Shown: one piece after another, positions 5,737 to 8,566 of the stretch
Numbering within the stretch: the first letter of the stretch is position 1
How the letters are laid out: each line of letters opens with the position of its first letter
NCBI GenBank assembly: GCA_021784615.1
Contig: JAJYHU010000408.1
Coordinates: 1-8,566, forward strand
Reading direction: 5' to 3'
Source: Acidobacteriota bacterium
GTDB lineage: Bacteria > Acidobacteriota > Terriglobia > UBA7540
Length of the DNA: 8,566 nt
The notes under the pieces: generated by a model
Database searches by the model: none
The model's input: the letters and a program-made list of their open reading frames with translations, nothing else
What the model was told of the DNA's origin: nothing
Made by a program: the position numbers and the translations under genes

Positions 5737-6531
5737 TCAGGCGCCTGAGCCTCGAGCGCTTTCTTTCGACTTCGGCTCTTTGCCGCCGCCCGCTGTGAGC
5801 TTCTCAAGCTTTGCATTCTTCCGCCGGACGTAGCGCGCCGCCATCCAGGCGATTTGGAATCCGGCCACGCCGTCCAGGACCCCCAGGCGCAGCAGATAAG
5901 AATGGACAAAAGTCCAGGGCGGCAGAAGCGCGCGGCGCAGGCCGCCCGGGCTGCGGCCGCCAGCCCACATTTCGCGCGCCGCAAGGTCCGTGTAGAATTC
6001 GATTCGCTTTTCGTGGTCCGCAAAAGTGTTGCAGGTGTAGTGCAGGATTTCACCCTCCAGGGTTTCAACCCGCTGATCCGTCTCGACGGATTCGTGAACG
6101 TAATCTCCCTGCCAGCGGGCCTGCCGGCGGTCAAAGAGCCGGACCTTCCAGTCAGGATACCAGCCCGAGTGCAGAATCCAGCGGCCCCGATAACGCGCCC
6201 GCCGGGCAAAGCGGTAGGCGGCGGCCGAGGGAACCGACTTTTTCCATTCGGCAACGGCCAGGCGCGCGTCTTCGTTGAGTTCTTCGTCGGCGTCGAGGCT
6301 CAATATCCAGTCGTGCGCGGCCTCGGCGCTGGCAAAGTTTTTTTGCGCTGCGAAGCCTTCCCAGGGATGGAAGACCACCCGCGCGCCTAGTTGGGAGGCG
6401 ATCTGGGCCGTCCGGTCGGTTGAGCCGGAATCGACCACCACGATTTCATCGGCGCACGCGAGCGACTGGATGGCGCGCGCGATGTTCGCGGCCTCATTGT
6501 GCGTGATGATGGTGGCGGATATGAGTGGCAT
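5737..6531 (-). CDS. Family 2 glycosyltransferase, WaaE/KdtX-like
   Basis: This 264-residue GT-A enzyme transfers a sugar from a nucleotide donor, most likely onto lipopolysaccharide core or another surface glycan at the cytoplasmic side of the membrane. It opens with ISATIITHNEAANI (4-17), then EIVVVDSGSTDRT (29-41), which binds the nucleotide, and WILSLDADEEL (75-85), which carries the metal-binding DxD (D80-D82). WYPDWKVRLFDR (124-135) and the DYVHE motif (143-147) match the acceptor-side pattern of the WaaE-like group (LPS core beta-1,4-glucosyltransferase). Residues 204-235 are hydrophobic and amphipathic, consistent with membrane association, and the tail (237-264) is Lys/Glu-rich and low complexity. 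It lies 44 nt upstream of the prepilin peptidase gene, and 93 nt separate it from the thioesterase gene; cotranscription is possible but not shown. The family is certain; the sugar and acceptor are not determined. Confidence 0.9.
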   Translation of the reverse strand: MPLISATIITHNEAANIARAIQSLACADEIVVVDSGSTDRTAQIASQLGARVVFHPWEGFAAQKNFASAEAAHDWILSLDADEELNEDARLAVAEWKKSVPSAAAYRFARRARYRGRWILHSGWYPDWKVRLFDRRQARWQGDYVHESVETDQRVETLEGEILHYTCNTFADHEKRIEFYTDLAAREMWAGGRSPGGLRRALLPPWTFVHSYLLRLGVLDGVAGFQIAWMAARYVRRKNAKLEKLTAGGGKEPKSKESARGSGA

Positions 6532-6624
6532 GGAAAAGCATCTCGGATCCGGCGGAGTTATTTTGCCGCAGCCGCGCTGGTTTGAGGCTTTTTGAAGCGG
6601 CCTGCCCCGCGCAGAGCCTTTTCT

Positions 6625-7068
6625 TTATCCCGCCTTGACGTCCGTGGCAAAGAACTCGCGGTACTTTTCCGGAAGCGCTCTCGGATGTCCTTCGCGGTCG
6701 ACGATCACGTGAGTGGTTTCGCCTTCCGCCAGCAGGCGATGGTCTTGCAGGCGGTAAACCTCGTAGCCGAACACCAGAACCCGCTTGCGAACCTCGCGCA
6801 GGCAGGTGCGAACCTCGATTTCATCGTCGTAATGGGCGGAGGATTTGTAGCGGCAACTGGCTTCCGCCACGATGATGCAAAGGCCGTCGTCCCGCTCCAT
6901 GTCGCGATACTCGAACCCGCGCCCGCGGCAGAACTCCGACCGGCCAATTTCAAACCACACCAGGTAATTCGCGTAATAGGCCACGCCCATCTGGTCGGTC
7001 TCGGCGTAGCGCACGCGGAAGGTTGTGGAAACCCAGTCTTTTGAAAATTCCATATCCATGGGCAGCAT
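6625..7068 (-). CDS. YbgC/4HBT-type hotdog acyl-CoA thioesterase
   Basis: Hotdog-fold thioesterases of this group hydrolyse acyl-CoA or hydroxybenzoyl-CoA-type thioesters and work as cytoplasmic oligomers. From this start the protein has 147 residues. Residues 17-40 hold the family signature, FRVRYAETDQMGVAYYANYLVWFE, with the catalytic aspartate at D25. YbgC of E. coli has His seven residues after that Asp; here it is Tyr (Y32), as in many TDQMGVxYYANYL relatives. The remainder follows the hotdog strand pattern: IIVAEASCRYKSSAHYDDEIEVRT, then VFGYEVYR and TTHVIVDREGHP. A TTG at 7110 would add 14 residues, but a near-perfect extended -10 box (7084-7092) lies inside that extension, so an ATG at 7068, 7059 or 7053 is more likely; none has a good ribosome binding site. 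The gene is third from the end of the minus-strand cluster. The substrate cannot be predicted from sequence. Confidence 0.88.
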   Translation of the reverse strand: MLPMDMEFSKDWVSTTFRVRYAETDQMGVAYYANYLVWFEIGRSEFCRGRGFEYRDMERDDGLCIIVAEASCRYKSSAHYDDEIEVRTCLREVRKRVLVFGYEVYRLQDHRLLAEGETTHVIVDREGHPRALPEKYREFFATDVKAG

Positions 7069-7083
7069 CTCGCAGGGGCTGAA

Positions 7084-7092
7084 ATTATAACA
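7084..7092 (-). promoter_or_regulatory. Extended -10 promoter of the thioesterase gene
   Basis: On the minus strand the sequence TGTTATAAT (7092-7084) is a perfect TGnTATAAT extended -10 element. Only a poor -35 (TTGCCG, 15-nt spacing) precedes it, as extended -10 promoters allow. Transcription would begin near 7077, so the leader is about 10-25 nt and the TTG at 7110 is excluded as start codon. Confidence 0.55.
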
Positions 7093-7183
7093 CCGCCGTC
7101 CGCGCGGCAAGAAACGGACGTGAAGCTTTTGGCATCCAGGCTGATACGGCGTTTCCAGGGCTGCGCCTTCGACCGGGCGCCCC

Positions 7184-7684
7184 TTAGATCAGAGGATTTT
7201 CTGCGTCATCGAAGGGATGCCGCAAAACCTGCTGCATGAATCGGCAAAACGCGCTGTAAACGGGATCGGAAAAGCGGCGCAGGCTGAGGTTGCCTTCAAC
7301 AAGCAGGGAACCGATGGGATCGCGGCCTTCCCACAACGCCGTGAAAAACTCTTCCTCGTTTGGCCAGCGCAGGGTCAGATCGGGCGCGCGCGCCGGGCGG
7401 CGGTCAAAGTGCACCTTGCCGCGCTCAATCACTGCCGTCCATTCGAATTGCCAATCTTCCAGCACCCAGAGCGTGATGACTTTCGCTTCCCGGATGTGCT
7501 GGCGCACGTTGCGGTCGCGTCCGGCGAGCACCAAAGCCCGCTGGATCAGCCGCCGCGCCGCCCGCTTTGAAATCGCCGGCAGAGGGAGATCGTCCTTGAC
7601 GGAATCCGCGCCGTCCTCGGGGCCGCCGCCGGACTCGATTGTATCCTTCAATTCTTCTTTTTCGGTTTCCGAAAAGTCGTCCAT
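7184..7684 (-). CDS. SCP2 sterol-binding domain-like protein
   Basis: The 166-residue protein resembles the SCP2 (sterol carrier protein 2) fold, a small alpha/beta domain with a hydrophobic tunnel that binds lipids, sterols or isoprenoid molecules. Residues 1-40 are acidic and low complexity (many Asp/Glu, Gly). From about 55 the pattern fits SCP2: WQFEWTAVIERGKVHF (78-93), PDLTLRWPNEEEFFTALWEG (101-120), the DPIGSLLVEGNLSLRRF segment (122-138), and a terminal helix to 155. There is no signal peptide, so it is presumably cytoplasmic. A TTG at 7762 would give 192 residues, but it overlaps the -35 of a candidate promoter, and AGGA stands just before the ATG at 7684. The gene heads the minus-strand cluster, 115 nt ahead of the thioesterase, and is divergent from the Rieske oxygenase across 172 nt. 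Both neighbours suggest lipid chemistry. Similarity to SCP2 is by pattern; the ligand is unknown. Confidence 0.68.
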   Translation of the reverse strand: MDDFSETEKEELKDTIESGGGPEDGADSVKDDLPLPAISKRAARRLIQRALVLAGRDRNVRQHIREAKVITLWVLEDWQFEWTAVIERGKVHFDRRPARAPDLTLRWPNEEEFFTALWEGRDPIGSLLVEGNLSLRRFSDPVYSAFCRFMQQVLRHPFDDAENPLI

Positions 7685-7732
7685 GATTCCTATCGCCTGA
7701 CCGCGGAAAAAGCCGCACCCGGCGTCTGTGCC

Positions 7733-7762
7733 ATCGTAAGCTGCCGGACGGAAGATTGTCAA
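7733..7762 (-). promoter_or_regulatory. Candidate promoter of the SCP2-like gene
   Basis: On the minus strand TTGACA (7762-7757, a consensus -35) and TACGAT (7738-7733, four of six) are 18 nt apart. Transcription would begin near 7726, about 40 nt before the ATG at 7684. This supports the shorter protein over the TTG start that coincides with the -35. Confidence 0.45.
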
Positions 7763-7831
7763 AGCGCTGGACGGCGGTGCGCTGGGCGTCCCGGCAAGGT
7801 TCGAGAACTTCTCCCCGCGCCCGACATTTGC

Positions 7832-7837
7832 TATAGT
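7832..7837 (+). promoter_or_regulatory. Candidate -10 box of the Rieske oxygenase gene
   Basis: TATAGT (five of six matches) lies 19 nt ahead of the start codon. No good -35 is seen 16-18 nt upstream. Transcription would begin near 7844, leaving a leader of roughly 13 nt, nearly leaderless; the only SD-like bases, AGGA at 7852-7855, stand one base from the ATG, too close for normal use. Confidence 0.33.
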
Positions 7838-7856
7838 TGTTGCTGCAAACCAGGAT

Positions 7857-8566
7857 ATGAGTGAAACTCCTCAAAGAGAATCTGAAGCCACCCCAAGCGA
7901 TGACGGATTGCTGCGCGGCTTCTGGTATCCGGCGCTCGGCAGCTCAAAAATCCGAGGCAGCGGACTGCGCAGCGCAATGCTGCTGGGAATCCCGCTGGCC
8001 GTGGGCCGCAACGCGAAGGGTGAAGCGTGCGCTCTGCGCGACGCCTGCCCGCACCGCGGCATGCCGCTTTCCGAAGGCCGCCTGGACGGCCAGGACGTCG
8101 AATGTCCCTACCATGGCTGGCGATTCGACGCCAAAAGCGGCGAGTGCCGCGCGATTCCCTCGCTCACATCGCGCGACAAGCTGAAAGTGGAGCGGGTGTT
8201 CGCGCGGAGCTTCGCTTGCGAGGAGCAGGACGGCTATTTCTGGGTCTATATTCCCGACCCGGAAAAGCAGAACGAGGAAGCGCCGCCCGCGCCGCGCCTG
8301 CCGACCTTCAGCCCGGACTATCAGCTCGCCCACTTGGACGCCGAATTGCCCTGCCACGTTGACCACGGCATCATCGGCCTGATGGACCCCGCGCACGGCC
8401 CCTTTGTCCATCAGTCATGGTGGTGGCGGAAGCGCACGAGCATCCACGAAAAAGAAAAAGTGTTCGAGCCCATTCCGAATGGATTTCGGATTCGCAGCCA
8501 TGCGCCTTCCGCGAACAGCGCCGCCTACAAATTGCTGGGCGTTTACGGCGAGCCCATCGCCACCAC
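7857..8566 (+). CDS. Rieske non-haem iron oxygenase, alpha-type subunit (partial, 3' end outside window)
   Basis: The reading frame stays open for 236 codons to the window edge; the protein is therefore N-terminal only. Such enzymes use a [2Fe-2S] Rieske cluster and a mononuclear iron to insert oxygen into, demethylate or desaturate aromatic, sterol or other substrates, with electrons from a reductase. The Rieske ligands are plain: C64 and H66 in ACPHRG, C83 and H86 in CPYHGW, followed by RFDAKSGECRAIPS (89-102). The start of the catalytic domain carries D177-x2-H180-x4-H185 within LMDPAHGPFVH, matching the D-x2-H-x4-H pattern in which the two His bind the iron and the Asp bridges to the neighbouring cluster. 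A Trp-rich QSWWWRKR follows. The family usually has 330-450 residues, so roughly a third or more is missing. The ATG at 7857 was chosen because no upstream in-frame start exists and the Rieske domain is complete from it. No reductase or ferredoxin gene is in view. The family is certain, the substrate unknown. Confidence 0.92.
   Translation, partial: MSETPQRESEATPSDDGLLRGFWYPALGSSKIRGSGLRSAMLLGIPLAVGRNAKGEACALRDACPHRGMPLSEGRLDGQDVECPYHGWRFDAKSGECRAIPSLTSRDKLKVERVFARSFACEEQDGYFWVYIPDPEKQNEEAPPAPRLPTFSPDYQLAHLDAELPCHVDHGIIGLMDPAHGPFVHQSWWWRKRTSIHEKEKVFEPIPNGFRIRSHAPSANSAAYKLLGVYGEPIAT

Noticed and set aside
6592..7044. Plus-strand frame of 150 codons
   Set aside because: It is antisense to the thioesterase gene, whose family signature is unmistakable.
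1..8566. CRISPR arrays, tRNA or rRNA genes, integrase or transposase genes
   Set aside because: No regularly spaced repeat, cloverleaf, rRNA-like segment or recombinase motif was seen on either strand.

Overview
The window reads like a moderately GC-rich bacterial chromosome, most plausibly an Acidobacteriota (Koribacter/Solibacter-like) genome or metagenome contig. Three things point there. One is a secreted protein with a C-terminal TonB-type domain behind a cleavable signal peptide. Another is a dispersed palindromic repeat whose reverse translation gives the familiar spurious peptide HSERSEESA. The third is a kelch/IPT lipoprotein of a style common in that phylum. The assignment is an inference from gene style, not from a marker gene.

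Layout. Positions 1-229 hold no gene but contain a terminator or attenuator-like set of hairpins. A secreted TonB-domain protein (230-1135, +) follows. Next is a toxin-antitoxin locus: a ribbon-helix-helix antitoxin (1247-1522, +) and a MazF/PemK-like toxin (1708-2070, +). The two are separated by a 185-nt gap almost half filled by a long imperfect palindrome with a secondary hairpin. A kelch-type beta-propeller lipoprotein (2196-3725, -) converges on the toxin gene. A 303-nt divergent region with inverted repeats leads to a small secreted Gln-rich protein with a Gly/Met/His tail (4029-4685, +), closed by a strong two-way terminator (4794-4831).

The right half is a run of four minus-strand genes, read from right to left: an SCP2-like lipid-binding protein (7684-7184), a YbgC-type hotdog thioesterase (7068-6625), a WaaE-like family 2 glycosyltransferase (6531-5737) and a prepilin peptidase (5692-4865). 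Gaps are 44-115 nt and at least two internal promoters are visible, so it is a loose cluster rather than one tight operon. Divergent from it, a Rieske non-haem iron oxygenase starts at 7857 (+) and runs off the right edge with its Rieske cluster and mononuclear iron motif intact.

Functionally this is mixed chromosome: envelope and secretion functions, acyl/lipid metabolism and one stress module. No CRISPR array, phage, transposase, tRNA or rRNA was seen. The points most worth a second look are the palindrome splitting the toxin-antitoxin pair, the divergent SCP2/Rieske pair, and the competing hairpins at the left edge.
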